Origin: Dioscorea cayenensis subsp. rotundata
Taxonomy: Eukaryota; Streptophyta; Magnoliopsida; Dioscoreales; Dioscoreaceae
Direction: 5' to 3'
Length of the DNA: 64,000 nt
Assembly (NCBI RefSeq): GCF_009730915.1
Contig: NC_052474.1
Location: 7,909,501-7,973,500, forward strand
The notes under the pieces: generated by a model
What the model saw: the letters and a program-made list of their open reading frames with translations, nothing else
Told to the model about the DNA's origin: nothing
Databases searched by the model: none
Program-made: the position numbers and the translations under genes
In this document: piece after piece, positions 23,255 through 37,631 of the stretch
Layout of the letters: each line of letters begins with the position of its first letter
Numbering within the stretch: position 1 is the stretch's first letter

Positions 23255-24809
23255 TTATTTATTTATTTATTTATTTTGTTTGCAAACCAACTAAACTGTC
23301 CAGACAAACTAGAATTTTTTTCTTGCTATTTCAATTCAAGTGATTGTCTATTTATTTATTTATTTATTTTTAAGTTTTGATTCAGAGAAAAAATTTGTTT
23401 GTCAAGAAAATTGTATAGCTAAATTAACGGAATGACTCTCACAGTTGGAACTCAATGATTCTACTAGATGCCAAATTTACTATATATAATTTTTTTGAAA
23501 GTTTAATACAATAACTAACATATCCCACTATATATTAAAATTTTTTCTTATAATCCATACTTTTTAATTAAAATAAAAAATATGTACATATAAAATTGGA
23601 AAAAATAAACCAACGTGATTAATCCAAGTAAATGCGAGGGTCTTGGGTCCTTTAAGCAGATGAGTTTTGAATTCAAATTTTTATGTATGTAAAAAAACAA
23701 CCAATAAAAAATCTACATCATATCATATCCTAGTATTTCACATTTTAAATCATTGGATCAAAAAAAAAAAAAATAAAATATAAATAAATATAAAATAAAT
23801 ATAAATTTGAAAAGATCAATTACCAAGTGGTTCACAAGGAAAGTAATTAAATTTATCAACACAAAAATCAACAAATAAATAAATAAATCAAATATGCATG
23901 AAGCTATTATTTGTGTAAGTAATAGTTCCACATTTTATTGATTTAAAATTTTGAATTTAAATATATAAACTTGGGTTTTTCATCTTCTCTTTTTAAGCTT
24001 TTGGATTGAATTAGAACTCATGTATTATATTTAATTTGTATTTAGCATATTATCAGAGTTTAATTTGTTTTAATTATTTACAATTTTAATTTACATTTAA
24101 TATGACATTAGAGCTTGATTTACATTGTTTGTTTGTAATTTTGGTTTATATTGTATTAGAGTTTGACTTGCTTGGTTTGTTTATAATTTCATTGCATCTA
24201 CATAGATAGTAAATCACTATTACAATTCCATCATTTTGGTTTGAGTTTTAACTTTTATTTAATCTATTTAGTTAAAATTTTATAAAAGAAATTGATTATT
24301 AATTCAATTAAAATTTCACATATGAAGACATCCACCACAAAATGCAAGATTATGTGAATTATGTATATTAATTCTTTAAATATATATTTATATTTAATTT
24401 ATTTGTAAACCACCTAATGTTATCCAGACAAACTAGATTTTTTTTTTCTTCCAACTTCAATTCAAGTTACTGTCTATTTATTTATTTATTTTATAAGTTT
24501 TTATTGAGAGAAAAATTTTGTTTGTTAGGAAAATTTTATAAATAAATTAACTCAATGATTCTATTACGTGCCAAATTCACTATATATAATTTTTCTTGTA
24601 AGTTTAATACAATAACTAACATACCACACTATATGGTAAATTTTTTTTTTCTTATAGTCTATATTTTTTATTTTTTATTTATTTTTTTAAAAATATATAT
24701 ATAGAAATAATTAAAAAAAAACCAATGTCATTAATCCAAGTAAGTGCCAGGGCCTCGGATTCCTTATATGCAACTCCCCAATATCTCACACCCAAGGTAC
24801 AACAACAAC

Positions 24810-24841
<32 letters not shown>

Positions 24842-24950
24842 TGAAATAAATAAGATGAATTACCCACTGGTTCATAGGTGGGAAAGTAATCAAATTGTAT
24901 CCAATGCAAAATCAAAGAATAAATAAATGAATAAAATAAATAGTTAGATA
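22752..24950 (+). repeat. Diverged tandem duplication, about 1.15 kb per unit
   Basis: Unit 1 (22752 to about 23898) and unit 2 (23899 to about 24950) are collinear direct copies. Both start with TGAAG(T/C)TATTATTTG. They share internal blocks such as TTTTATAAA(A/G)(A/G)AATTGATTAT and end with similar A(T)AAATAAAT-rich tails. Unit 1 carries a long (TA)n/(TTTA)n tract at about 23219-23276 that unit 2 lacks. No coding potential was seen; the repeat identity is unknown. Confidence 0.65.
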
Positions 24951-25328
24951 GAAAGATAGATAAATTTGGAAAAAGGAGTACTGTTTCAGAGCATCCTCAT
25001 ATAAACATTTACCTTAAAAAGGTTATGCAATATACTACCGCGAAATTAGAGAGTCTCTGACGAAACAACACGCAGTAACAGAAAACCATAAAAGGTGTGC
25101 AACGTGTCAGAACATCACGAAATTTCATGGTGTAGTCTCCACGTGTTATGATTCTATTGGGTGGAAGAAGTCATCCTGTTAGTGGATTCCAGCCAATCCA
25201 TGACATAACGTTCCAGCGTCTCATCACCTTGTTCAATTTCTAGGGTTTATGCATCTGCGAGCTCGTGACATTAGGGTTTTTGGAGGGGGGTTGGAGTGGA
25301 GGAGAGGAGCTCGAGCTCTCTCTCTCCA
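24951..25328. promoter_or_regulatory. Upstream region of the B3 gene
   Basis: This stretch is less AT-rich than its surroundings and includes CCACGTGTTA (G-box/ABRE-like core) near 25139. It ends in a CTC-rich leader just before the ATG at 25329. No TATA box stands out. Confidence 0.4.
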
Positions 25329-28300
25329 ATGGCGGCTGGAGCTCGAGGAATGGCTTCCTTCCGCTGCCCTTCCTTCTTCAAAGTCTTTCTTCCGAACCTC
25401 TCGGCCCAGCATTTGGTACTCGGGGCTCTCCGATCCCTAAATTTATTGGAAAACCATGAGTTGGACCTCAATTTGTGATCTTTTTGTTCGTTTATTGCAG
25501 AAGATCCCGCCGGCGTTCTTGAAGCACATCGTGCATGAGGAGGAGGCCAGGACTGTGTCATTGGAGGGACCGAGTGGGAGTGTGTGGTGCGTGGAAATGG
25601 TTAGGAATTCAGGGGGGGTTTGGTTTGAGAATGGATGGAAGGAGTTTGTTGCTGATCACTCTGTGGTTATGGGGGATTTCTTGGTGTTTTGCTACACAGG
25701 AGATTCAAGCTTTAGGGTGTTGCTCTTTGATTCAACGGCTTGCCAAAAGGAGGTTGCTTTTTGTGCTAGGCCGAGTCAAGCTGCTACGGTTCTCGGAGAG
25801 GATATTGATGAGGATGATTGCAAGGATTTGTTCAAGAGAGCTCTGGAAAAGAATGCGAAGAAGAAGAAGAGGAGGGTTGGGGATTCTTCTGATGTTGATA
25901 ATTCACAGAGGAAAGTCAGTTCCAGCTTGGCTGGTGAGTGATTGTGAATGTGATTCTGATTTCTGTTTGTTATCTTTGGTCCTCAATAATTTCAGAAGAT
26001 TCAATTTTTTTTTAGTCCATAGTGATTCACATTCCGGACCATTTGAAATTCTGGGAGCTGCAAATGGTGGTAGTAGTTTTGATGAGGCTGACGGAAGTAC
26101 TCCAAAGGAGGGGACAGGTACTCTGATGACGCTGAAGAGCTGTGGCAAACAATTGCATTCAAATATCCCAAACCGGAAAACATATATACCAAAATCCCGG
26201 CGTGGAGAATGTGAGTTTGTGGCTCCTATTAGTGAATGATTTTCTTCAGATCCTTGCATTGCAATGGTGAATGCATTTGAGCACTTCTTATTGTTTCATG
26301 TATTTGATAATTGGTTTGGATTTCAGTGACTGTTTATGTTCCGCGTATCAAGCCTACCACTCCAAAACCACAATGTAAGGTGAAGCAAGAAATCGATTTC
26401 ACTGAAGAGGAAACTCTCTCTAATAAACTCATCCATTCCGGTGAAATGAGCACCGTAAAGGTGCAGAGCAAAGTTAAATCGAATTGCTTGGCATTGATGG
26501 AGTCTGGTGGACCACCTCAATGCAGTGAGGGTGAGCTTGTGAATCTGATTGAGTTGTCTAAGCTACGGTCTGTGGCACTGATTATGGTTTCTTATATTTG
26601 TGCTTTTGCTTCGTGCAGATGATGTCAAATTAGTGCGACTGGGATCACTGTTATCCCAACGACGGCCTGTAACAAAAGATGAAATGGATAGGACTATTGA
26701 AATGGCGAAATCATTCAACTCTCAGAATCCTTTCTTTGCAGTGGTCATGCGGGAAGCTTATGTTTATTCTAGTTTTTTCATGGTAAATCCTCAAACTCAC
26801 TTCTCATGCTACTGTACATCCCTGCATTAGTAATTGGTGGTATCTCTTTGTTTCTCCAGTGCTGCCAACTGCTTTAATGCGTTTACTTCATGGAAGAATT
26901 ATCTATTTTCTTGCTTCACTGTTAGGATATGATTAGTCTGTTATATTTGGTTAAATTTTTGCTTTAATGGACTGCAGGTAGTAACCAAGAAATAGTATAA
27001 TAAATCATCTTTGGTGTATACTATATTTACAAAACAAGAGAATGCAAAACAGCATCTATGGCTCTCTGGATGAAAGTTACTATTTATTAACAGGAAGGCT
27101 TAAATTTTTATGTCCTCTGTTTCTTCTGTAATGGAAATAATGTTTGACAGGCAAATATATTTGTAGAGACTGAGAATTTCCTTTCTAGGCAAGCTCTTCA
27201 GTGAATGCCATTATTTTATATACATATGTTTTGAATTCTCAAAATCCAATATTAGGATCACTTCACAATTGATTGGTGGATCAAGCACTTTCTGTTCAGC
27301 AAAGTAATGTCACATGCGGAAGGGCCCCATGGCACAATATTAGGCTTCTTAGTGTGTTCGTGTTGTTCATTGGAACCTAATCTGATTTCTTTTGAGGTCT
27401 GCTCCTTATTGTGTCCTTGAGTAAGAGCTGAAATTTAAGATGGAATCTATGGCGACTGGCCCTGAACTGGGGTCATCTCCTAATTCAATCTGTATGACAC
27501 CAACTGATTCTGCCATTTGTGGTTTTGGGATTCTTTTGAATTGGCAGACAATCTTTGCGTGGCATTGTGATTTAATTTATGAAGTATGCCAATGTTTTGA
27601 ATGAATGTGCTTATCAACCAGATAGTTGCTGATCATTTGACCTAGAATTAGATTAAAAGTTAAGTTGTAGATTAGTTATCTACTTTGATCTATGCCATTT
27701 GCTTCATGAACAAGTGAGAGAATGATACATCGTTTTTTTTCTTGTGAAGACAGTGTTGTGAATTCACCAATCCAAAATGGCAGATCAAACTTTTTCTGTA
27801 TGTAGTTATATTACATATCATAGCATCATAAGCTGCAAACTGAACCTATGCTTGGTTGTTTTATGGTAAGACCACATTCAAAAACACTTATGGTTGTGCA
27901 CTGAATTGAGAGAAAATAAATGGGTCAGAAAATGAAGTTTCCCTTGTGTTTCTGTAAATATGATCTACGCTCATTAATGATAAGGTAACATGCAATCCGA
28001 AAGTTGATCTTGTACTGCTTCATTTTATCATAATCACAGGCTGAATTTGAAGGACCGTATTCGTTTCTAATTCAGAAAGCGAAGTATGTATGTCTATGAC
28101 TTATTTTCTTTTCTGACAGAGTGATTCACAGATACTTATCTTCTTATACATGTGATTAGATGCATTACACGAATTAGACTGTCTCGTTTAGTTCTTTAGT
28201 TCTCAAACTGAAGCTGTTGTTGTAAAACACATTTGGAGGTCTTTCCTGTATTCATACTCATTGCACATTGTCATCGATGAGTTAAAGTTCTCGACTTTCA

Positions 28301-28610
28301 TTACAAATTTCTGTATTCATGTTGTCTGCAGAATGTGCCGCATACATTTGTAAAGCAATACTTCCCTGAAACAAAAACAGAAATGATTCTTTGGGATTCA
28401 GAGGGGAAACGATGGCCAATAATGTACAACTCCTACGGTAGGCGTGGCGGGTTTAGTGCTGGCTGGGGGAAATTCTCTCGCAATCATAACATCGAAAAGG
28501 ATGATGTGTGCATCTTCGAACTAATTAAAGAGTACGAAATGCGAGTTCACATCTACAGGGTGGTGGAGGAGATCTCACCTCTCGTTCGAATTCGCAGAAA
28601 AGACCTTTGA
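25329..28610 (+). CDS. Double B3-domain DNA-binding protein (REM type)
   Basis: Six exons are consistent in frame: 25329-25415, 25501-25933, 26016-26210, 26327-26530, 26619-26782 and 28332-28610. All borders are GT-AG, and the product is 453 aa. The first B3 domain (about residues 12-107) starts CPSFFKVFLP and includes the W-C-V-E and GGVWFENGW strands. A basic stretch KKKKRR near residue 150 could be a nuclear signal. The middle (about 150-345) is low-complexity linker. The second B3 domain (about 346-445) starts FFAVVMREAYVYSSFFM and is split by the 1549-bp last intron. The layout matches plant REM-family proteins such as rice Os11g0197600-type. B3 domains bind DNA in the major groove; targets here are unknown. 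The ATG at 25329 is chosen because MAAGARGMASF leads straight into the domain; an in-frame upstream ATG at 25296 is possible. Confidence 0.93.
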
Positions 28611-29976
28611 TTACTATTTGTATTTGTATTGTTTTCTATCATTGAATTGAGCTAAAAAGCCGAGGTGTTCTGAAGCTCTGTTGTATAACTATTCTTTTTT
28701 ATTCGAAGACATAATCATCAACTTTTCTGATTAATCAAGCTGAAATTTCACCCATTTGCTTACATTGGTAAGTTGAGTTTATGGGTCATGCTTGTTTAAG
28801 GGGAGGTGTGGTGGTGGTGAAATCTGTTTTATATTTGAAATTTTATAAAATCGAAATAGTTTAGTTTGCAATTTATACTAATCGAACCGACGGAATAGGA
28901 TTATTAAAAATGAATAATTTCTGATCGATCAAATTAAATAAATGTAACAAGAGTTTATTAATAAAGTTTTTTTTTTAGTCAAATTAACTCAACAATTCTA
29001 TAAGGTTTTGAATTAAATTAAGATTTACTAAATTACTATCTATATGTCTCATGTGTTTGTATTAGAATTTAAAAAAATATGAAAATACAGACATGTAAAG
29101 ACAAAATTATTATTTTAAGTTTGTATAAACTATGCTGCTTTTTTTTTTTAATTTATAAATTCAGTACATGTGGTTATTGATTATTTTTTAATTTGAGCTA
29201 AACAAATATATACGTCCTTAGCAAATTATGTTATCATACAATTAAATAAATGATTAATTTAATATTATCAAGCTAAACCTCCAAGTTTTTTGTTTTTTAA
29301 AAAAAGGCTAAAGATTGGATCCAATTAAACCACTTAAAAATAAATAAATAAATAAATCCAGTTGTTGATGACATGAGGCTACAACTCTTGACAGTAAAGA
29401 ATGATGAAAGGTTGGCAGGACCATACAACTTGCAAAGGCATAATAATAATAGTTTGAGAATAACCATTTTGTTGGAAACTCACACTACACATCTTCTCCC
29501 AAATCCTACTTGTCCCTCTTCTCATTTCCTTTTCACCCCCCCCCTGCCCTGCCATCTCTATAATAACCATTCATTCATATATATATATATATATTATTAT
29601 CTTCAAAAAATTAATATTCACACACAACTAATAAAAATAATATTTTGCCATTAATTTCTTGATCTATAGGCTCCAAATTTTTTATTCGGAGTGTTCATAT
29701 TCTTATCTAAAAGGTAAGTTTGTAACTTTAACTAGTGCAAGATTCATGTATACAGTTAGATTGAAAATATTAATTTATCATCTTGATGCAGTTTGTCTAT
29801 TTTGCCATAAATATATATATATAGAGGGTATGCATGTAATTTCCTTAAAATATTAAAAAAGAAAGTGTACAGATTGGCCAGAGCTAGCTTTTTATTTCAC
29901 TTACAAGACAATCATTCATGACCTTTCCAACCTGCCATTTCTTTAAAGTGCAGTTGAGCTTTTAAGACCATCATCT

Positions 29977-30016
<40 letters not shown>

Positions 30017-31242
30017 ATATATATAATATATCTATCTATAAAAAACCATTCACATGTGTACCTCTTCTTGTTGATGTTGAGATTCTTTCCCACCTCACTG
30101 CCATTTGATCCATACTTAATTAAACACACTTAACAGTATTAATAATAATCTAGTTTACAGAAATCAAAGATCAAAGTCCTTGCAAATTAAAAATAAAATA
30201 AAAAGAGTGTCTACTCAACACCAAACACCTTTATGTTTGATAGATCTCCACCACCACTTTTCAGGCCCAAAAAAGGCACATCATAAGGGAAAGAAAGAAA
30301 TAAAGACAGTCAATCACCAAGTAACTTATTGACATATATGTATATACCCTCTGGTTAATGGATTATGCCCTCCATGGATGGACATTCTCAAGCACTCAAA
30401 GGACTAGTCCTGCAGTCATGAAGGACACTTGAGAGAGATATATGAAGAAGAATATAAATGATTTTGCAGTGTGTGGCAGTGTGTGGTGGTGGTGGTGGTG
30501 AAGTGCTGGAAACTTTGAATAGTAATTAACTGAAGTTTTTGGAGATGTGGGAGTGAATTAATGCATAGCATAGACACAGCTAACCTGAGAGCCCACCTTG
30601 GAATTGGGCGGACCACTTAGACTGCTACTAAATATATCCCTTTTTAAGCTTTGCAAGGACAGATTGAAGACTTGTATAATTGCATGGATGCATGCGTGCA
30701 TGCATCATTCATGGTAACTTAAATTCTATCTTTTATCTCTACTTCAGCAGGATGAATTACTGTACAACCAAATTTCAATGTCTTTTAATGTTTGGATGTA
30801 CTGTACTTTTGAATGTGTCATGCTTGCATATCATTCATCAAATGTTGAGTTTTTTAATTGTCTATTTCATGATGTCATTGTTGTGGTGTTCATATTGTGA
30901 TATGGTATGATCACCTCACTTGTGTAATGATATTGGTTATATAATCTAATGGACCCATTGAACTTTAATAAATTGAAAAGATGTTTGGATCCAATGCCAG
31001 AAGGAAGGGAAATAAAAGGATAAAAAGTAGAATGGGTAAAGTTTTAGAACAAAAATGAGGATAAATTAATATAATAGTTTACCTTGTTAGACAAATCACT
31101 AAAATTGAATGAAACTTATAAAAATAAAATATGTTCATCTTAGAATTACTCATCAATAGTGAATTTTGGTAAAAACAAGCCTTGCTTTCATATATGTGTA
31201 TGGGGAGGAGTGGATGAGATTGGATATATATATATTGACAAA
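28611..31242. other. Gene-free stretch
   Basis: After the B3 3' flank (to about 28760), no gene was recognised. Notable items are a C-run near 29538-29545, a TA tract at 29578-29593, a (CT)15 run at 29981-30010, and a more GC-balanced patch at 30360-30620 that includes GTGGTGGTGGTGG. A spliced non-coding RNA cannot be excluded. Confidence 0.45.
29981..30010 (+). repeat. (CT)15 microsatellite
   Basis: An uninterrupted CT dinucleotide run. Confidence 0.9.
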
Positions 31243-31868
31243 AGTGGAGATACATGCTAGCTAATCACATGTCAAGGATGTGTACAGACTTTTTAATTAT
31301 ATCATACACCCTCACTTTGTGTCAGTGGGAAGTCGAATACGTAACTTCACTATATATAGGGGATCCGAGTGTCAATAGGACAAGATGGTGGCTTTTTTTT
31401 TATAGCTTTTAACTTGTATTTGTTATTAATAATATATTTTCAGTTATTTTTATACTTTGCCAGTTTGATGTATGATATGGTTTGTGTGTATATATATTCC
31501 TATTTTCTTTTGATTTACGTATTCAAAATATTCTTTATTTTTAATGTTTATTAATTTTTTTATTATAGAAGTGGAGAAGCTAACTAGCCACATGTCAAGA
31601 ATGTGCGTGGGCTTTTTAATAATATCATCCACTCTCGTTTTATGGTAATGGGGAGTCAAACTCATGACCTCACCCATATACAGGGAATCCGAGTACCAAT
31701 TAGTCAAGAGGTTGATTTTTTTATAACTTTTAACTTTTATTTGTTATTAATAATGTATGTTTTTAAGAATTTATACCTTGGCACTTTCACTTATGATATG
31801 TGTGTAAATATATTTTGATATTTTTTCTTAGTTTATGTATTCAAAACATTCTTTTTTTTTTTTAATGC
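31243..31868 (+). repeat. Tandem direct duplication, period about 327 bp
   Basis: Units starting at 31243 and 31570 (both AGTGGAGA) are collinear and clearly related over about 300 bp. Each has CACATGTCAAG, a G(G/A)GAAGTCGAA or GGGAGTCAAAC core, an ATCCGAGT block and a T-rich end. On the minus strand the core contains GTTTGACTCCC, resembling a Pol III B box, so these may be two tandem SINE copies in reverse orientation. Confidence 0.6.
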
Positions 31869-34800
31869 ATGTGCTTCATCCACAATATACATGCATATAT
31901 ATATATATATATATAATTATAGCTAGTAAACTTGGTCCTTAATTCCTCATGTTTTCCAAAGTACCAAAAATGATGTAAAATATCATGAATCATTGAAATC
32001 TAAGATGGCTTAAGACTTAATTAGCGTTCAAATACTAACATTTTAAATTTTTTAATGACATGCGGCGTACTAGTTTGACACATGAGATGCCACATAAATC
32101 ATTATATCACCACTTAGTTTATATAATTTGAAAGAGGAACCAAAATGCAAATATATATTTATTTATATATATATATATGCTTGCAGGACTAAAATGGTTT
32201 TTTTTTTAAGTTATCAAAATGAACAATTGTTTCAATTAATTTGAAGGATTATCACCAACTTTTAACCCTATATATAATATGTTATATAGGATTTAAGAAA
32301 ATTACCTTTAACACTATTGAATGAAAATCTCAAAATTATTAATATGGTTAATAGTATGAGATGAAAATAGATGCATGAGATGCACCTAGTAAAAAAAAAA
32401 CTACTCTTTTCGTTGTAACAGGAGAATTGGGTGAACATTTTCCTTTGTAATTTATTAATTTTAATTTTTAATGTTTTGTATGATTTGCCATGTAAATGTG
32501 CATTTTTCCCAATACATGGCCATTAAAATCCTATATATGTATATTTATATATCCCTATACAAGTGCATCTTTAAATATATACACCCATGCAAATGGTATT
32601 TTGAAAGGATGTAGGTGACTTTGTGCACAAATATTTTGGGGTTATGCATGGAAATGTACACTGTTATAGTGTTATATATAAAATTATGATTTTAATGATC
32701 ACATATGACATATATGCAATTTATGGAGGAATATACGTAAACCTAATTTTTTTAGGTATATCGTCATGTTGGGCAGAAAAATGTTTAACTCTTATAGTGG
32801 AGGTTGATAGTTTAACTCCCTCCCAGTACATGATTGACACAAATAATATGTGTGACGTACTCAAGTTATGAAAAAAATATATACATATATTTTGTGTGTG
32901 TATGCACACATACGTCATGAGGTATATGAAAACAAACATTATTAATATAGTTAAATGTCTAAATTAATCATTACCATTATATTGACTCTTAGACAATTAG
33001 ATTTAATCAAATTAAATTTTAATTAAAAATTAACTTATATTATTTAACTATTACATTAAAAATTCTAGTTGAATTATATGGGTAATAAATGTGAAAATAG
33101 AAAACAAAAATCATTTTGATCTCTCTTTTACAGTAAGACATTTTGATGACTCTTGATCTTTGATCATATCTATTAAAAAAGATTTACGGAGTTTTTACAT
33201 AGAGGAAATATAAAACCGTATTACAAATCAGATTTAATATAAATCTAGTCAAAATAATAATATTATTATAAAATATAAATTAGCTTGCATGATATATATG
33301 CATGTCTATATATATATATATATGTGTGATATATCACTTTCCAATCATTTTCTCCATTTCTCTAAAAAGAAAAAGGTAAAAGGTTAGCCAGTGTATGATT
33401 GGCATAGTTAGAAGGTAGAGGCATTATGCTATGTCTTCTATAAAGTCAAAAAAGATTGGTGAGCAAGAGAAGCCACATGAAGTGCACATAGCTTTCAAAA
33501 CTAAAGAAAGGACATTAAGAGAGAACCACAATTAGTGCACTGAACTATCATAGAGCTCTCAAACTAAACCTAACAACAATAATAATAATAATATGATCAA
33601 ATATAAGCCACCAAAAACATTAACATCAAATAGATAAAGAGTTCATATACTAAACAACATAACTTTCTCTTTCATGAGTGGGACATGTGCACTAAGTTTT
33701 TTATTAATTAAAAATTAACATTTAATTGAGGCTTGATTTCTTTTAATTTGAGTTAATACTCACCACCTTTTTTGGTTTCTATGATTTGTCGTCTAACAAC
33801 TCCATTGTCTAATAATTAAAAAAGTTAGCTTTAAAAAAACATAGGATTTATTAGATGAAACATACAACCACTTCTTCATCTACTTCATTATTATCCCCAT
33901 AAGATTTTTTAAATATTTATATAAAATAATAATACTATAAAATTAAGACCTTTTGTTGTAGCCAACAACCATCGATCTTGTGTTATTTATGTAAGGTATA
34001 TAATTAAATTGAAATTTATGATGGAGCAAGAAGGAGACAAAACACAATGTTTGTTTAATAAAATAAACAAAGGAATCATTGACTCATCCATACTAATTAA
34101 TTAATCTTCTTTAAGAACAAGATTAAGAAACAATCAAAGATTCAAAGTTGTCATATTATTCTTTTGATTTGGTGCTTGCCAACATATCATATATGCATCA
34201 CACTCTTTTAACTTGTGTTTCTTGTCCCTTCTCCTTCATCTTCCCATCATATATATATATATATATATATAATCTTTGATGTAATTAAAAATCGGTTATG
34301 TAAATCTCTCACTGTAAACAATTTTATTATTATGATTATTATTATTTTTATTTTGATAAAATATGAACAAATCATGTGTCAGAGATATGTACAGATGTAG
34401 AGTTAATACCACATAATATTTGTGTCCTTATTTACGTGAGTTGAAGTTTGAGCTTGTCTTTTGTTTGAGGATATAAACGGGTCAAGATGATTTATAGCAA
34501 AAATTATATTATTTTAACAATTAAAAATTATAATATGTAACTCAAATGAATACATTTAATTTGAAATATAAGGAATATTGCAATCCAACCACTGAAATAT
34601 ATCTCACATCTTGTGAAACAATATTATGACTTGTTAGATTTATATTTTGATTAATCAAATAACATATTATTAACAAATTATTAATAAAATTACCATATAT
34701 ATTTTTTATATATGGAGTCTCATTTATCTTCTTTTCAAACTATTTTTGGTTCTTTTGTTTGGTACTTTGAATCTTGTTTTCCATAACTTCGATTGTTATT

Positions 34801-35920
34801 TTAAAAAATTTTAATTAATGAAAATAATAAGGGGTGTTTTGGGGATTTTGAAATATTGGGGGCCGCGTCCCTCCAAATGGGGCGCACATGCCGCTTGCCA
34901 CACGTGGGCTTTGTCTCCTCGATGCCCTCACTGAAATGACGATTTTGCCCTTTGAAAACTCTCCCAAGTCCAAAATCCATTTTTTTTTCTTTTTTGTTGA
35001 AAAAAACCAAAAGAGTTTCTTAATTGGATTTTTGCAATGTTCGTATCTTTTTAGTGTATATATATATCTCTACAATCTTTACTTTTTATAGCCTTATATA
35101 TTTGTTAAATTTGTTTTAAAAGGCAAAAAATAGGAAACTTCTCATATTATAAAATTCTTAGCTATGGTGTGAGAACCATTGTTTTATTTTTCTTTTTAAA
35201 TGTTATTGCTTTTTTTTTTTAAAAAAAAAACTAGTAGTTATTTTTCTTTGCCTTTTTATAATCTCAAAATTCATACAATATTTACTATTAAATTTATCAA
35301 ATTTTTTTATTTTTCCATATTATTAATAATGCCAAGATCCTTGGGACTCTATTTATTTACACCTATTACCATCTATTTCTTTTTCTTTATTTTATTTTTT
35401 TTTGCAATAACTTCACTTCATTATTTGTTTATATCCAAATATTACCATCCATAACAATTTTCTAATATTCTATTTTTAAATAATTATTTATTGAAATATC
35501 TAAAAAAAAGACATAAATAATTATTAATATTATAAGAGCCAAGAATATTCAAAAGTTTATTCAAATATCCCAATCAATCATTCTAAGCTTTCTAGCATAT
35601 TCAAAATCCCACCAAATGAAATGACCGACCTAATCTTGGTCCATTGGACACTCATATCCATTAACGTCATTTTACAAACTTAATTATATATATATATAAT
35701 TTATTTATTTATTTATTTATTTTTAAAATAAACAGATAAAAACAGATGAAAAAACACAAAGCCCAAAGAAAAAGTGGGGCCCTCTCACCCAAGTAATTCA
35801 CATATCAACACGACGCCATCCTTCACTGTTCCCACTTTGACCATCTCTCTCTCTCCCTCTTTTAACGGTCCTGATCTCCTCGTCTTCTGATCGTACGGCC
35901 CAAGTAGTTTTGTCGTCTTG
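31869..35920. other. Gene-free AT-rich stretch
   Basis: No gene was recognised. There are TA tracts near 31895-31914, 32168-32178 and 34250-34271. A GC-rich island at about 34857-34975 contains CACACGTGGGC (G-box) and GGGCCGCG, but no frame or RNA fold that I can identify. Confidence 0.45.
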
Positions 35921-35939
35921 CCCCACGTGAGTATAAATA
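35921..35939 (+). promoter_or_regulatory. G-box and TATA box of the PSS gene
   Basis: CCCCACGTGA (35921-35930) is followed at once by TATAAATA (35932-35939). The predicted start at about 35965 precedes a pyrimidine-rich leader (TCTCTTCTCTTC), typical of plant 5' UTRs. Confidence 0.55.
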
Positions 35940-35964
35940 TAAAGAAATACGAGGGGTTAATTGA

Positions 35965-36149
35965 AAATTTGTCTACACATAATAAATTAATATGCGCTTA
36001 TAAAGGAACCGCCTTTTTCCTTCCTAATTTTTTTTTTTTTTCTCTTCTCTTCTCTTCATCTCCGAAGGATTTCCATTTCTCTCTCGATTTCCTTTTCGTT
36101 TTGATCGAGAATTTATCATTGGGCTCTACGCTATCGCCGCAGTGGCACG
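35965..36149 (+). other. 5' UTR exon of the PSS gene (predicted)
   Basis: A leader rich in TC ends at a donor CACG|GTATGC at 36149/36150. The matching acceptor is CGAACAG|GAATAG at 37612/37613, 19 bases before the ATG. A 1463-bp intron in the 5' UTR is inferred; the upstream exon limit is only approximate. Confidence 0.55.
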
Positions 36150-37631
36150 GTATGCAATCACTTGTATCTTTTTCTTAATCTATTTTTCAGCTGTTTTTTT
36201 GGCCCTTTTTCTTTGTTCCTGTGCGTCAGATGGTGTGCGTTCTCGGTTCGGCTCTTATCCTATCGGTTTCGTTTCGTTAATTTCTTATTCTTGTTGATTT
36301 TGTTGATTAATTTGTGTTTTCTTTTGGTTTGTGGAGGTGGCGGCGGATTTTGATTGAATTTTCTTTTTGGTAATTACTGGGAGATTTGAGTCTAGATTAG
36401 AATTCGATTTAATTTTGTTTTTCACTCCGAATTTGGGTTCTTTCGTGTTGGTGATGCTGCTGAATGGATAAAAATTTCTTCTTTTGGGCTTCTTTGCAAT
36501 GGGCTTATGCATGTAGTTGATGATGCTCTTTGGATGGATAATGATGGGTGCTTCAAAAGTGATATCTTGGTCTTTTTGGTAGTTCTATTCCAGCAACAAG
36601 TATTGCTTTTGATCTGGGCTGCCTGCGGTTGCTCTCTAGTTTTTCTTGAGAATGCGTATTTTCTGTTTGAACTTGCTTCGTATTCAGATTCATTGGTCGC
36701 TTGAATGTTTTTTTTCTTAGCTTTCATCTCTATGGTGGTTTCTGGGTTCATCAGCTACAGTATTTTAGGTGAACAGTGTTTACATTGCATCTTCAATGAT
36801 CTTGATCCTTCTTTTCTGTGTTGTGCTGTTTGTTTTTATATATGTAAACTAATTTTATGGCTTGATGGTGACCTCAACATGTGTCTTGCTGAAGTCTTTA
36901 ATTGATCAAAATATTGCCCCTTTTTCAATTGTCCTGTGACTTGGTCTGCTTATAATTGTCTGTGAATTTTATTGTCTTGAATTTAATCATGAACACAACA
37001 GACATTTGTTGGAGGCTCTGATTTGGTCAACTTGCACTTGCTTGGTATCTCTTTGTCCAGATATATATGTCTGTGGATGATAATTCACCAATTAATTGGG
37101 ATCTGATTTTTTTCTCTATAGATTTTTTGGGTTCTTTTTTCTTTTTACCTCATAAAATAAGTTTTTTTTTTTAATTTATGTCTCATCGTATTTTTTTCCC
37201 CAACCTTTAGCTAGGAGGGTCTTTGTTTTTCAGCAAGTACTCTTTCTTTGGCCTGAGTTTTGGTTTTGTTCAAACTTAGGGAAGTGATAATGTTGTTAAT
37301 TCTACATGATAATATTATGTACCTGGAACGGATGCCCAGTTGGGTTTATATTTTTTTCCAGCATGTTTTTGACTTGCTATCTGGGATGGTTGATACTTGA
37401 TATGATCACATGGCAATATTAATATTCAAATCTGTTTGACTGGACCTCTCCCGAGAGAAGAAATTTTATCTAATTAACCATCTGAACTAACATTCAATTT
37501 ATTGGACAAGCAAGTAATTCTGTTGCTTTTACTTATTTTTTTTTTAAATATTAGCTTCATTGTCATTTTTTTACAATTAATTTGAAGATATCCTTTATTG
37601 TTTTTCGAACAGGAATAGAGGAGTTCCATCT

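Noticed and set aside
25535..26239. 234-codon single-exon ORF overlapping B3 exon 2
   Set aside because: Its first part is a shifted frame of B3 exon 2; only the last part coincides with genuine exon 3, joined by splicing.
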